A stretch of 64,000 nt of DNA from Pseudomonadota bacterium (GTDB taxonomy: Bacteria; Pseudomonadota; Alphaproteobacteria; Rhizobiales; Rhizobiaceae). The translations under genes were made by a program, and so were the position numbers. Positions 25,552 through 37,769 of this stretch are shown here, piece by piece. Location: contig JAEYDD010000072.1 in assembly GCA_023404095.1 (NCBI GenBank), positions 434,001-498,000 of the forward strand, read 5' to 3'. The notes below the pieces were generated by a model. It was given only the letters and a program-made list of their open reading frames with translations. It had not been told where the DNA came from and ran no database searches. Position 1 is the first letter of the stretch, and every line of letters starts with the position of its first letter.

Positions 25552-26670
25552 TCAGGCGACGTTCAGAACCACCTCGGGCGACACCATCTCGTAGCCCAGT
25601 GCGTCTGCGACAGCCTTGTTGGTGATGCGGCCGCGGTGGACGTTGAGGCCTGCGCGCAGGTGGCGGTCCTCGGCGATCGCCTTGAGACCCTTGTCGGCCA
25701 GTTGCAGGCCATGGTGCAGGGTCGCGTTGTTCAGTGCCTGGGCCGAGGTGATCGGCACCGCACCCGGCATGTTCGCCACGCAATAATGGATAACACCGTC
25801 CACCTCGTAGGTCGGATCGGAATGGGTGGTGGCATGCGAGGTCTCGAAGCAGCCGCCCTGGTCGATCGCCACATCCACGATCACCGAGCCCCGCTTCATG
25901 CCCGACAGCATTTCGCGGGTGACGAGCTTCGGTGCTGCGGCACCGGGGATGAGAACGGCGCCGATGACGAGGTCGGCGGAAAAGACTTCCTCCTCCAGCG
26001 CGTCGATCGTCGAATAGCGCGTGTGGACGCGGCCGTTGAAAATGTCGTCAAGCTGCCGCAGGCGCGGGATCGAGCGATCGAGGATTGCCACGTCGGCACC
26101 AAGCCCGGCTGCCATCCTCGCGGCATGCAGGCCGACCACCCCGCCGCCGATCACCGCAACCTTCGCCGGCGGAACGCCCGGAACGCCGCCGAGCAGGATG
26201 CCGCAGCCGCCATTGGCCTTTTGCAGCGCCGTCGCCCCGGCCTGGATGGAAAGCCGGCCAGCGACCTCCGACATGGGTGCCAGCAGCGGCAGGCCGCCGC
26301 GGTCGTCGGTCACGGTCTCGTAGGCGATTGCGGTCACGCCGGACGCAAGCAGGCCCTCGGTCTGGTCGGGATCGGGTGCCAGATGAAGATAGGTGTAGAG
26401 AATCTGTCCGTCGCGAAGCTGCGCCCATTCGGCGGGCTGCGGCTCCTTGACCTTGACGACCATGTCGGCCTTTTCGAAAATGTCCTTCGCGGTGGGGACG
26501 ATCCTTGCGCCGGCGGCGCGGTAGGCGTCGTCATCTGCGCCGATGCCGGCGCCGGCCTTCGTCTCGACGATCACCTCATGGCCGTGCGCCACATATTCGC
26601 GCACCGCGCCGGGCGTCAGGCCGACACGGTACTCGTGGTTCTTGATTTCCTTCGGGCAACCGACACGCAT
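25552..26670 (-). CDS. ald: Alanine dehydrogenase
   Basis: A 372-residue NAD-dependent enzyme interconverting L-alanine with pyruvate and ammonia. It has the N-terminal MRVGCPKEIKNHEYRVGLTP (substrate arginine R15), the middle VKVKEPQPAEWAQLRDGQIL, the dinucleotide-binding VAVIGGGVVGLHAARMAAGL, and the conserved VANMPGAVPITSAQALNNAT. Length and motifs fit the hexameric Ald family exactly. An Lrp/AsnC-type gene is divergently placed 171 bases upstream, the classical arrangement for an alanine-responsive activator of ald. An intrinsic terminator closes the unit. Confidence 0.96.
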   Translation of the reverse strand: MRVGCPKEIKNHEYRVGLTPGAVREYVAHGHEVIVETKAGAGIGADDDAYRAAGARIVPTAKDIFEKADMVVKVKEPQPAEWAQLRDGQILYTYLHLAPDPDQTEGLLASGVTAIAYETVTDDRGGLPLLAPMSEVAGRLSIQAGATALQKANGGCGILLGGVPGVPPAKVAVIGGGVVGLHAARMAAGLGADVAILDRSIPRLRQLDDIFNGRVHTRYSTIDALEEEVFSADLVIGAVLIPGAAAPKLVTREMLSGMKRGSVIVDVAIDQGGCFETSHATTHSDPTYEVDGVIHYCVANMPGAVPITSAQALNNATLHHGLQLADKGLKAIAEDRHLRAGLNVHRGRITNKAVADALGYEMVSPEVVLNVA

Positions 26671-26754
26671 GCGCGTTCCTCTCTCATCTGATTTGCCAAT
26701 CCTGAAATACCCGCCACTCCCTGCGGGTCGACAGGAATTGGATCAGAAGTTTCG

Positions 26755-26769
26755 CGCAATGTCCTTGCG
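26755..26769. promoter_or_regulatory. Possible operator between ald and the Lrp-type gene
   Basis: CGCAATGTCCTTGCG, 5-bp arms with a 5-base centre, 15 bases in all, the size of an Lrp-type site. It lies 84 bases from the ald start and 72 from the regulator start. Assignment is by position and symmetry only. Confidence 0.35.
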
Positions 26770-26841
26770 AAGACGGTTGGAAGATGGAACGTTTTCCGCG
26801 TATCCTTGCTTAGAACACGCCAAACTTCGAAGGAAATTGCA

Positions 26842-27303
26842 TTGAGCGAGCTGGATTCGATAGATGCTGCAATGCTGCGTATCCTGCAGCAGAACGGGCG
26901 CATCTCCAATGCGGAATTGGCCGAGCGGGTCGGGCTTTCGCCTTCCGCCTGCTCCCGCAGACTCGACATCCTGGAGAAGTCCGGCGTCATCAGCGGCTAC
27001 CACGCGCACCTTTCGCAAAAGGCGCTGGACTACCGGATGATCGCGATCGTGCACATTTCGCTGTCGGGACAGTTCGCAAAGACGCTGGCGGAGTTCGAGG
27101 CGGCAGTGAAGCTCTGTCCGAACGTGCTGGTCTGCTACCTGATGTCGGGCGAATACGACTATATCCTGCGGGTGGCGGCAAAGGACCTTGCCGACTACGA
27201 GCGCATCCACCGCGACTGGCTTTCCGCCCTGCCCCATGTGGTGAAGATCAATTCGAGCTTTGCCTTACGCGAAATCATCGACAGGCCGAATGTCGGCGTC
27301 TGA
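26842..27303 (+). CDS. Lrp/AsnC-family regulator, likely of ald
   Basis: A 153-residue transcription factor. N-terminal HTH: LDSIDAAMLRILQQNGRISN then AELAERVGLSPSACSRRLDI; C-terminal ligand-binding RAM domain: YRMIAIVHISLSGQFAKTL and CYLMSGEYDYILRVAAKDL. I place the start at the TTG at 26842, seven bases after AAGGA; a TTG 12 codons earlier is also open. Divergent from ald, so probably an AldR/BkdR-type activator responding to alanine or another amino acid. Its last 39 bases overlap the convergent GGDEF gene. Confidence 0.9.
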   Translation: MSELDSIDAAMLRILQQNGRISNAELAERVGLSPSACSRRLDILEKSGVISGYHAHLSQKALDYRMIAIVHISLSGQFAKTLAEFEAAVKLCPNVLVCYLMSGEYDYILRVAAKDLADYERIHRDWLSALPHVVKINSSFALREIIDRPNVGV

Positions 27304-28554
27304 AGGTTCCTTGCCGACGACCCGGTTGCGGCCGCGATGCTTGGCGGCGTAGAGGCGCTGATCGGCCGCCGACAAGAGGCCGTTCAGCGTGCCGCCATCG
27401 AGATCGGTGCTGGCCACGCCGATACTGACCGTCACCGGCATAGCGTCCGGCAGAAGGATGTGTTCGGCCACGGCGCGGCGGATCTGCTCGGCGCGTGCGA
27501 GCGCGCCCTCGTGGGAGAGCCCCTCGCAGAGGATGACGAACTCCTCGCCGCCGAAGCGGTATACGCGGTCGCCGGCGCGCAGACCGTCCTGCAGCTTCGC
27601 CGCCGCCTCCTTCAGCACCTGATCGCCGACGAGATGCCCGAAGGCATCATTCACCGCCTTGAAGTGATCGGCATCGACGATCATCAGGCTCGTCACCGCC
27701 CCCGCTGCATTTGCGGCCTGCAGAAGGCGCGGCCCCTCGAATTCCAGGCGGCTGCGATCGAGCACGCCCGTCAGCGCATCGTGGCCGGACCGGTCGAGCA
27801 GGTCCTCATAGCGTTCGCGGAAGGTAAGGTCGTTGAAGATATCGGCAATCGGGCGCTGCGAAACGGGCACGGCTGCAAGGCGGGCAAAGCTCAGGTAGAC
27901 CGTCGTCAGAAGCGCGAACAGGGCCGCCGCCATCATCTTCGCCAGCCACCCGCCCCACAGGACGGACATCGGCGCATCGTTCAGCAGATTGAGCGCGGCA
28001 AAGAAGCCGAGCTGATCGAAGGTGAGGACCGCCGCGCCAGCCACAAACAGGCGAAGCGCCATCGGCATCCATCGTCCGCGCCCCAGCCGCTCGTAGAGCA
28101 AGATGATCGCGAGCGCATCGACATAGAGCAGCGTCGTGCCCCACAGCATCAGCCAGCCCATCTCGTCGATGAAGGTGAGATCGACCACGCGGCCGGGCAC
28201 GACGCTGATCGTCTCGTGATACTGCAGGATCGCAGCGAGGATGACGGTCATGAAATTGCCGGCCAGCAGGCCATAGATGGGCGCCCGGACAGTCGCTGCG
28301 TCCTCCTTGATATAGAGGAGCAGGATCATCATCAGCTTCCCGGAGAAAAGCACCGAGGAGCCCGGCGAGAGCACGCCGAACGGCAGCTCTACATAGAAGA
28401 CCGCCGCCAGGTAGGTTTCCAGAAAGTGCATCACGCCGAGTGCGGTGATAAAAACGCCGATGCCGATGCGATGGCGCTGGTGCAGCAGGCCCACCATGAA
28501 GGCGAAATAGACCAGCGCCTCCACGAGAAACAGGATGAGGTTCTTTGTTTCCAT
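27265..28554 (-). CDS. Membrane-bound GGDEF diguanylate cyclase
   Basis: A 429-residue protein. The first 225 residues hold about six or seven hydrophobic segments with charged residues at turns (LETYLAAVFYVELPFGVLSP, TLLYVDALAIILLYERLG), somewhat like VUT/YhhQ-type transporters, and may be a ligand-sensing membrane domain. A GGDEF domain follows (about 255-410) with the active motif FGGEEFVIL. The inhibitory RxxD site RAGD lies five residues before it, so the enzyme should make cyclic-di-GMP and be product-inhibited. No EAL domain. Stop codon lies inside the convergent Lrp-type gene. Confidence 0.88.
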   Translation of the reverse strand: METKNLILFLVEALVYFAFMVGLLHQRHRIGIGVFITALGVMHFLETYLAAVFYVELPFGVLSPGSSVLFSGKLMMILLLYIKEDAATVRAPIYGLLAGNFMTVILAAILQYHETISVVPGRVVDLTFIDEMGWLMLWGTTLLYVDALAIILLYERLGRGRWMPMALRLFVAGAAVLTFDQLGFFAALNLLNDAPMSVLWGGWLAKMMAAALFALLTTVYLSFARLAAVPVSQRPIADIFNDLTFRERYEDLLDRSGHDALTGVLDRSRLEFEGPRLLQAANAAGAVTSLMIVDADHFKAVNDAFGHLVGDQVLKEAAAKLQDGLRAGDRVYRFGGEEFVILCEGLSHEGALARAEQIRRAVAEHILLPDAMPVTVSIGVASTDLDGGTLNGLLSAADQRLYAAKHRGRNRVVGKEPSDADIRPVDDFA

Positions 28555-28672
28555 GCACTTGCCTGCAGAAATCGTCCGGAGCGCTCCACGCCACCGATCC
28601 GAGGCATATCAAAGAACATCTAAAAATTGTACAAGATCGGGACTGCACACACGCTGTGTACAAACAATTCCA

Positions 28673-28987
28673 TCAAACGGATCGGGACTGTTCCCCGTCG
28701 GAGAAGAGCATCGGGCCGTTCTGGTCGACGATCTGCCGCGCCTTGCGGAAGGCGGTGGCGACCGCATCGTCCCGGCTCGTGAAGAGGTCGGCGCGAATGA
28801 AGCTGCGCACGAGCACGACGTCCCCGTCGTGCTTCTCGATCCGCCCTGCCAGGCGAAACTGCGACCCCTCCTTCATCGGCGCGGCGATGAGGACAAGGTC
28901 GTTGTAGATCTCGCGATCCTCAGGCGTCGCCGCCGGAGAATCGGATTTGCCGGAAAGACCGAAAAGCTTGGAAAAGAACGATGCCAT
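28673..28987 (-). CDS. HlyU-family protein
   Basis: A 104-residue protein matching the HlyU domain: MASFFSKLFGLSG at the start, then YNDLVLIAAPMKEGSQFRLA and GDVVLVRSFIRADLFTSRDD. In Vibrio a protein of this name regulates haemolysin, but members in alphaproteobacteria are small, without an evident DNA-binding motif, and their role is unclear. I use the Met at 28987; a Met seven codons earlier is open. It stands alone between the GGDEF and ilvA genes. Confidence 0.8.
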   Translation of the reverse strand: MASFFSKLFGLSGKSDSPAATPEDREIYNDLVLIAAPMKEGSQFRLAGRIEKHDGDVVLVRSFIRADLFTSRDDAVATAFRKARQIVDQNGPMLFSDGEQSRSV

Positions 28988-29128
28988 GGCGGAGTGGTAA
29001 CACAGCATGGCATCGTGTCAACGGTTGCCGAACGAACGGCCCGGTCTTCGAGAGCCGGGGCGGCCCTGCCACGGTTGCCCCGATGCAGGCTGGCGTGATG
29101 CTTGCTTCGTCGGCAGCCTCGAGGAGCG

Positions 29129-30376
29129 TCAGATGATCAGGTTGGACAGGATCTCGTTTTCCGTGATGTCCTGATAGCGCAGGCCCACCCGGTCGAAGGC
29201 CGCCTTCAGTACGTCGAAGTTTTCCGGCGCCTTGGTCTCGATGCCGATCAGGATCGAGCCGAAATTGCGCGCCGACTTCTTCAGGTACTCGAAACGGGAG
29301 ATATCGTCCTCGGGGCCCAGCAAATTGAGGAAATCCCGCAGCGCGCCCGGGCGCTGCGCCATGCGCAGGATGAAGTATTTCTTCAGCCCGCGGTGCCGCA
29401 TGGCCCGCTCCTTCACGTCGGGAAGGCGCTCGAAATCGAAATTGCCGCCCGAGACGACCGCCACGACGGTCTTGCCCTGCAGTTTCTCGCGCCCCAGCGC
29501 CTCCAGCGCCGTGATCGAAAGCGCGCCTGCCGGCTCCAGCACAACGCCCTCGACGTTCAGCATGTCGATGATCGTGACGCAGATCGCGTTTTCCGACAGG
29601 AGCATGGCCTGCTCCGGCCGGAACTTCCGGAGGTGGTCGAAATTGAGGTCGCCGATACGGCCGACGGCCGCACCGTCGACGAAGTTGTCCACCTGGTCGA
29701 GCGTAATCACCTCGCCCGCCTCCAGGCTGCGGCGCAGGCTCGGCGCCCCCTCCGGCTCGCAGAACAGGAAGCCGTTGTCTGGAACGTCCCCTTCCAGATA
29801 GTCGGTGACGCCGGCAGCCAGCCCGCCACCGCCGACCGGCAGCACCACCAGATCAGGATGAACGCCGCTTCCGAGTTGCGCTGCGATCTCGGCCGCGACC
29901 GTCGCCTGCCCCTCGATGATGTCGGCGTGATCGAATGGTGGCACCATGATCGCGCCGCTGTCGCGCGCATAGTCCTGCGCGGCGCGGTAGCACTGATCAA
30001 AGATGTCGCCGACCAGCCGGATCTTCACGAATTCGCCGCCGAAGATGCGCGTCTTGTCGATCTTCTGCTGCGGCGTCGTCACCGGCATGAAGACCGTGCC
30101 CTGCACGCCGAAATGACGGCAGACGAAGGCGAATCCCTGGGCGTGGTTGCCGGCCGAGGCGCAGACGAAGCTGTTGCCGGTCCCCTTCTGGGCAATGATT
30201 TTGCGGAAGAAGTTGAAGGCGCCGCGAATCTTGTAGGAGCGGACCGGAGAAAGATCCTCGCGCTTGAGATAGACCTGGGCGCCGTAGCGGACGCTCAGGT
30301 GCTCGTTCAGTTGCAGAGGGGTTTCGGGGAAAAGCGTGCGCAACGCGTCGGTTGCACGCTCGACATCCTGTTTCAT
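29129..30376 (-). CDS. ilvA: Threonine ammonia-lyase (threonine dehydratase)
   Basis: A 415-residue PLP enzyme turning threonine into 2-oxobutanoate, the first step of isoleucine synthesis. PLP lysine K49 lies in VRSYKIRGAFNFF, the glycine-rich loop is VLPVGGGGLAAGV, and SAGNHAQGFAF follows the lysine by about 25 residues. The C-terminal 90 residues form one ACT-like domain (RMAQRPGALRDFLNLLGPED), so feedback control by isoleucine is likely. I use the ATG at 30376 (MKQDVERATD); an open stretch of 33 codons precedes it. Divergent from trkH across 116 bases. Confidence 0.93.
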   Translation of the reverse strand: MKQDVERATDALRTLFPETPLQLNEHLSVRYGAQVYLKREDLSPVRSYKIRGAFNFFRKIIAQKGTGNSFVCASAGNHAQGFAFVCRHFGVQGTVFMPVTTPQQKIDKTRIFGGEFVKIRLVGDIFDQCYRAAQDYARDSGAIMVPPFDHADIIEGQATVAAEIAAQLGSGVHPDLVVLPVGGGGLAAGVTDYLEGDVPDNGFLFCEPEGAPSLRRSLEAGEVITLDQVDNFVDGAAVGRIGDLNFDHLRKFRPEQAMLLSENAICVTIIDMLNVEGVVLEPAGALSITALEALGREKLQGKTVVAVVSGGNFDFERLPDVKERAMRHRGLKKYFILRMAQRPGALRDFLNLLGPEDDISRFEYLKKSARNFGSILIGIETKAPENFDVLKAAFDRVGLRYQDITENEILSNLII

Positions 30377-30492
30377 GACAAGCCGTCGTCCTTGAGTTTG
30401 ATTGCGGCTATCGCTATTGCATATCGAAGAAGCGGAGGCCACCCGTCTTTCAACACCGGACAAGGCAGCGGCCAAGCCAGAACGAGACGCAT

Positions 30493-31947
30493 TTGAACGC
30501 CACGATCTATCGCTCCGCCATAAACATCGCTGCCACCTGCGGTCTCTATCTTTCGCTATCGATGCTGCTGCCGATGGCAGTGGATCTCTATTACGGCAGC
30601 CCCGACTGGGAAATTTTCGCCATCTCGGCCTTCCTGATGGGCGGGCTTTCGGCGGCGACCGCCATGGCGACGCGCGCCGGCCCCCCGCCCTACACCAAGA
30701 AGATGGGCTTTCTCGTTGTCAATTTGCTCTGGCTTGTCTGCTGCCTGCTCGGCGCCGTCCCGTTCTGGATGTCATCGCTGAAGATGGACTTCGCCGAAGC
30801 CTTCTTCGAATCGGTCTCTGCCATCACCACGACCGGCTCGACGGTCATCGTCGGCCTGGACAACGCGCCTCCCGGCATCCTGATGTGGCGGTCCCTGCTG
30901 CACTGGCTCGGCGGTATCGGTATTTTGGCGCTCGGCCTGTTCATCATGCCGTACCTGCGTGTCGGCGGCCTGTCGTTCTTCAAGCTCGAGTCATCCGACA
31001 CTGGCGACAAGCCGTTTGCGCGCATGGCGGTCTACACCCGCGCCTTCCTTCTCATCTATGTGCTGCTGACGCTCTTCTGCGCGATCACCTACAACGTGCT
31101 CGGCATGAGCCGCTTCGACGCGATCAATCATGCGATGTCGACGGTAGCGACCGGCGGATTTTCAACCCACGACTCCTCGTTTGGTTACTACAACAGCCTG
31201 CCGCTTTTATGGGGGGCTTCGTTCTTCATGACGCTCAGCAGCCTGCCGTTCTCCGTGCTCATCCTGTTTCTGGTGCGCGGACGGCTGGATACGCTGAAGG
31301 ATCCGCAGATCATCGTCTTTCTCGCTTATGTCGCGCTCTTTTCGATCGCAGCGAGCCTCTACCAGCGCTTAGAGAACGGCGTGCCGTTTCACGAGGCACT
31401 AGCCCATGCCTTCTTCACCGTCACCTCCATCCTCTCGACGACCGGTTTTGCCAGCGACGACTATACGCAGTGGGGCCACTTCATCGTCATTCTCGCCTTC
31501 ATTGCCACCTTCATGGGCGGGTGCTCGGGCTCTACGGCCGGCGGAATCAAGGCCTACCGAATCATCATCCTGTTCAACTTCGTCCGTTCCGGCCTGTACC
31601 GACTCATCTACCCGAGCGGGATCCACGCGGTGCGCTACGGTCCGATCACCGTCGATGTGGACGTCCAGCGCAATGTGTTCCTTTTCTTCATCAGCTACAT
31701 GATGATCTGCGTTGCCGGCAGCGTCGTCCTCGGGCTTCTGGGTTACGACGCACTGACATCGATATCCGCGGCCGCCACGGCCCTTTCCAACGTAGGGCCG
31801 GGTGTGACGCCTTCGATCGGGCCGGTCGGCACATTTGCCGGCATGAGCGACCCGGCACTGTATCTGCTGTCCTTCCTGATGCTGCTGGGGCGTCTGGAAG
31901 TGCTGACCGTCCTGGTCATCCTGACCCCGCTCTTCTGGAAAAGCTGA
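30493..31947 (+). CDS. trkH: Trk/Ktr potassium uptake channel subunit
   Basis: A 484-residue inner-membrane K+ transporter of the TrkH/TrkG family with about ten membrane segments and four selectivity-filter loops of the MPM fold: SVSAITTTGSTVI, MSTVATGGFSTHDS, TSILSTTGFASDDY and ALSNVGPGVTPSI. The central GCSGSTAGGIKAYRI is typical of TrkH. The partner TrkA is not in this window. The start is a TTG at 30493 without a strong ribosome site, so the exact N-terminus is uncertain. Confidence 0.9.
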   Translation: MNATIYRSAINIAATCGLYLSLSMLLPMAVDLYYGSPDWEIFAISAFLMGGLSAATAMATRAGPPPYTKKMGFLVVNLLWLVCCLLGAVPFWMSSLKMDFAEAFFESVSAITTTGSTVIVGLDNAPPGILMWRSLLHWLGGIGILALGLFIMPYLRVGGLSFFKLESSDTGDKPFARMAVYTRAFLLIYVLLTLFCAITYNVLGMSRFDAINHAMSTVATGGFSTHDSSFGYYNSLPLLWGASFFMTLSSLPFSVLILFLVRGRLDTLKDPQIIVFLAYVALFSIAASLYQRLENGVPFHEALAHAFFTVTSILSTTGFASDDYTQWGHFIVILAFIATFMGGCSGSTAGGIKAYRIIILFNFVRSGLYRLIYPSGIHAVRYGPITVDVDVQRNVFLFFISYMMICVAGSVVLGLLGYDALTSISAAATALSNVGPGVTPSIGPVGTFAGMSDPALYLLSFLMLLGRLEVLTVLVILTPLFWKS

Positions 31948-32029
31948 AGCCAAGAAGGAGAGCCGAAACACTTTCTTGACTGGCCCGAAGCATCTGCGCA
32001 TCTTTCGTGGACGATCCTAGGGAGGCCGC

Positions 32030-32614
32030 ATGCCAGCAATGCCGTCCGCATCCGCACTACCGCTTGCCGCAATGCTCGGCCTCTGGGCCCTTCCCGCCGC
32101 CGCCGGCATGCTCGTGGATGCCGCCACGAAGGCGGAGCAACTGGCAACGTCGGGCAACCCGGTCGGCGCGCACGACGCTTTACGCGAAGCCTTCGGCAAC
32201 TTTTCCTCCACGCTGCCGTTTTCGATCGGCAAGGCCACCTTCGTCGCCGATCCGCCCGAGGGATACGGCATGTACACGCCGCGGCCGAACGCGGTCTACA
32301 AGCCCGGCGAATCACTGATTTCCTACGTGGAGCCCGTGGGCCTGAGCTGGCGCCCCATCGACGGCGGCAAGGTCGAGGCGCAGTTCACCGTCGATCTTGA
32401 GCTTCTGAACGACAAGGGCGATACGCTGGCCGAGCAGAAGGCCTTCGGCTCGTTCACCTTCCGCGGCTTCGTGCGCAACCAGGAGGTCTTCGCAAAGCTG
32501 ACGCTCAGCGTCGAAGGGCCGCCGGCCGGCGACTACGTGCTACGCTACCGGTTCCGCGACGCGATCAGCGGTGCAGTCGCGCTTTCAGACCAGAAATTCT
32601 CGATCGTGCCGTAG
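32030..32614 (+). CDS. Exported protein of unknown function
   Basis: A 194-residue protein with a signal peptide (PLAAMLGLWALPAAAG region, cleavage about residue 25). The rest contains TLPFSIGKATFVADPPEGYG and beta-rich segments such as VEAQFTVDLELLNDKGDTL and GDYVLRYRFRDAISGAVALS, which suggest a periplasmic beta-sandwich. The ATG follows GGGAGG with good spacing. I recognise no named family. It follows trkH on the same strand by about 80 bases. Confidence 0.65.
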   Translation: MPAMPSASALPLAAMLGLWALPAAAGMLVDAATKAEQLATSGNPVGAHDALREAFGNFSSTLPFSIGKATFVADPPEGYGMYTPRPNAVYKPGESLISYVEPVGLSWRPIDGGKVEAQFTVDLELLNDKGDTLAEQKAFGSFTFRGFVRNQEVFAKLTLSVEGPPAGDYVLRYRFRDAISGAVALSDQKFSIVP

Positions 32615-32696
32615 AACGCCGCGGTCCAGGCTCGCGACCATCCGCGGTCGCGAGGCAACGGGTCATCCGAATTTTCCGCCGAAACTTGTGGCACCG

Positions 32697-32781
32697 TGGT
32701 GCGGACGACGGGGATCGAACCCGTACGGATCACTCCGAGAGATTTTAAGTCTCTTGCGTCTACCAGTTTCGCCACGTCCGC
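32697..32781 (-). tRNA. tRNA-Leu (anticodon TAA)
   Basis: An 85-base class II tRNA with encoded CCA. Acceptor GCGGACG / CGTCCGC, anticodon loop CTTAAAA giving TAA, a long variable arm typical of Leu, and T-arm GTACGGGTTCGATCCCCGTCG. Confidence 0.97.
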
Positions 32782-33037
32782 CTGCCCGTGTTTTCAACAA
32801 CTTGCGCCCAAAAATCAAGGCCATGTTTTCAGTACCGAAATCAGTCGCCGATCGATAAGGCAGGAAAGCGTTCCAGGTGTGCATGCTCGCGCACGGCACC
32901 ACCGAATGGCTGAGGCCAGCGTCAAAGTTAATAGACGCACCAGATATGCAGCGCGCATACTTGCCGCATCGCTTCCACATGAATGGCAGGAGCGACAGGG
33001 AGATGGCAGCTTCCGCGCCCCAAGAGGGAGGAATCTC

Positions 33038-33295
33038 GTGTCCACATCTTTCCAGTATGACGCCGCCGGCTATCCGGTCTTTCCGTGCGGTTCAAACTCG
33101 AGGGTATTCAGCCCTGACGACCTGAACCGGATGCAACACATCTTCGACGACTGCCTCCACGAATGCGCCTTCTCCATCGACAGCCAAGCCGCAGAATCCC
33201 TCGGAATTGCCATCATCCGGCTCTACTCGCAGGGACAGCGCGACGGAACGTTCATCAAGGCTGCGCTTCTGCCGTCGTTCAAACGACGATCGTAG
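33038..33295 (+). CDS. 85-residue protein of unknown function
   Basis: Translation from the GTG at 33038 gives a compact soluble protein: start VSTSFQYDAAGYPVFPCGSN, then FSPDDLNRMQHIFDDCLHE and LGIAIIRLYSQGQRDGTFIK. The GTG follows GAGGGAGGAA, a strong ribosome site. The open frame runs back across the tRNA-Leu gene, which cannot be coding, so the internal GTG decides the start. Three cysteines or histidines cluster around DDCLHECAF, but I recognise no motif. Confidence 0.6.
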   Translation: MSTSFQYDAAGYPVFPCGSNSRVFSPDDLNRMQHIFDDCLHECAFSIDSQAAESLGIAIIRLYSQGQRDGTFIKAALLPSFKRRS

Positions 33296-33376
33296 CAAGG
33301 GCTGCACGGGGCCGTCGCAGGAACATTGTATGCCGCGCGACGTTCTCCCTTCCGTACCGATGCCGGAGGATTCACG

Positions 33377-33768
33377 ATGCGCTTTCTTACAACCCCCTTG
33401 CCACGATGATGATCGCCGGAGCGGCCTACGCCCAAACGGCCGAGGTCACGACGACCGAGACGTTCGTCACCGTCCAGCCAACGGATGTGCTTAGCTACAA
33501 CCTTGTCGGGCTGAACATCACCAACGAAGCAGACGAAACGATCGGCGAGATCAAGGATATCGTCATCTCGGAAGGGAAGCTTGCCGGCTACGTCGTCTCG
33601 GTGGGCGGTTTTCTCGGCATGGGCGAACGCTTCGTCATGGTCACCCCAGCAGCCGTCAAGATCACCTACTTGGAAAACGACAAGAGGTGGACGGCAATGA
33701 TGAACACAACCAAGGATCAGCTCGAAAAGGCACCTGAATTCAAATACGAGGGACGCTTCGAGCGCTGA
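33377..33768 (+). pseudogene. PRC-barrel domain protein, frameshifted in the signal peptide
   Basis: The gene has GGAGGA six bases before an ATG at 33377, and the first codons read MRFLTT. That frame stops at once. One base further along, another frame reads LATMMIAGAAYAQTAEVTT, then a complete PRC-barrel domain (VLSYNLVGLNITNEADETIG, GYVVSVGGFLGMGERFVMVT) ending at 33768. The switch falls in a run of five C (33393-33397); a sixth C would join the frames into a normal signal peptide, MRFLTTPLATMMIAGAAYA. So it is either a true frameshift, a base-count error in the sequence, or starts at the ATG at 33406 without export. PRC-barrel exported proteins are common in rhizobia with unknown roles. 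Confidence 0.7.
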
Positions 33769-33949
33769 TCTCCGAGGTGAGGCCCCTATCGGCGCGATAA
33801 GCCAGAAAAGCGTGACTGGAAGGCAACGGGTCTCGACCTTGATCGCCTTCCAATTTGTCAGTCCTGAAAGACCCATCGTTTTGCTATGCGCGTGGTGCGC
33901 ACTTTCCATCTCATCGAGCCCGAGCGCGGCCGCGAATGAACGCCACCTC

Positions 33950-33983
33950 CTCTACTCCGCCCGTAAGCAGCGGCGGAGTAGAG
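33950..33983. repeat. Long inverted repeat downstream of dnaE
   Basis: Twelve perfect base pairs CTCTACTCCGCC / GGCGGAGTAGAG with a 10-base loop, about 40 bases beyond the dnaE stop. There is no T-run on either side, so it is not a standard intrinsic terminator. It could protect the dnaE transcript end or mark a Rho-dependent end. Confidence 0.7.
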
Positions 33984-34025
33984 AAGGTCGTACGTCCCAC
34001 CGCCACAGGCCGACAAAGGGGAGCG

Positions 34026-37526
<3,501 letters not shown>

Positions 37527-37654
37527 CGTCACCACTCCATTTCAGAGCGACAACGATAAGCGGATTCGGGCTGCGAATGTCCAGTCAAAGGTTCAGGACC
37601 GGCGCCTTATCCCCGGCCTGCCCAATCCAGGCCCGTTTTAGCGGCGGTAGGCGG

Positions 37655-37741
37655 TCACAGTCCGAGCGCAAGAACCGAGAAGCTCGCAATGAACAAGGCA
37701 ATGGAAGCAAAGGCGGCAAGATCACGCATAAATTCGGTCAT
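37655..37741 (-). CDS. 28-residue membrane microprotein
   Basis: A very short frame, MTEFMRDLAAFASIALFIAS then FSVLALGL, stop. Residues 8-28 make one hydrophobic helix, with a charged N-terminus. GGAG lies seven bases before the ATG, and a promoter-like pair lies just upstream, so the short frame looks deliberately expressed. It ends about 130 bases before the dnaE start on the same strand. Function unknown; similar single-helix peptides often attach to membrane complexes. Confidence 0.55.
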   Translation of the reverse strand: MTEFMRDLAAFASIALFIASFSVLALGL

Positions 37742-37769
37742 TTGACGGCTCCAATCTGGTTATGTTTTT

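Noticed and set aside
32696..33037. N-terminal half of a 199-codon plus-strand frame
   Set aside because: It runs straight through tRNA-Leu. Only the part from the GTG at 33038, with its strong ribosome site, is retained.
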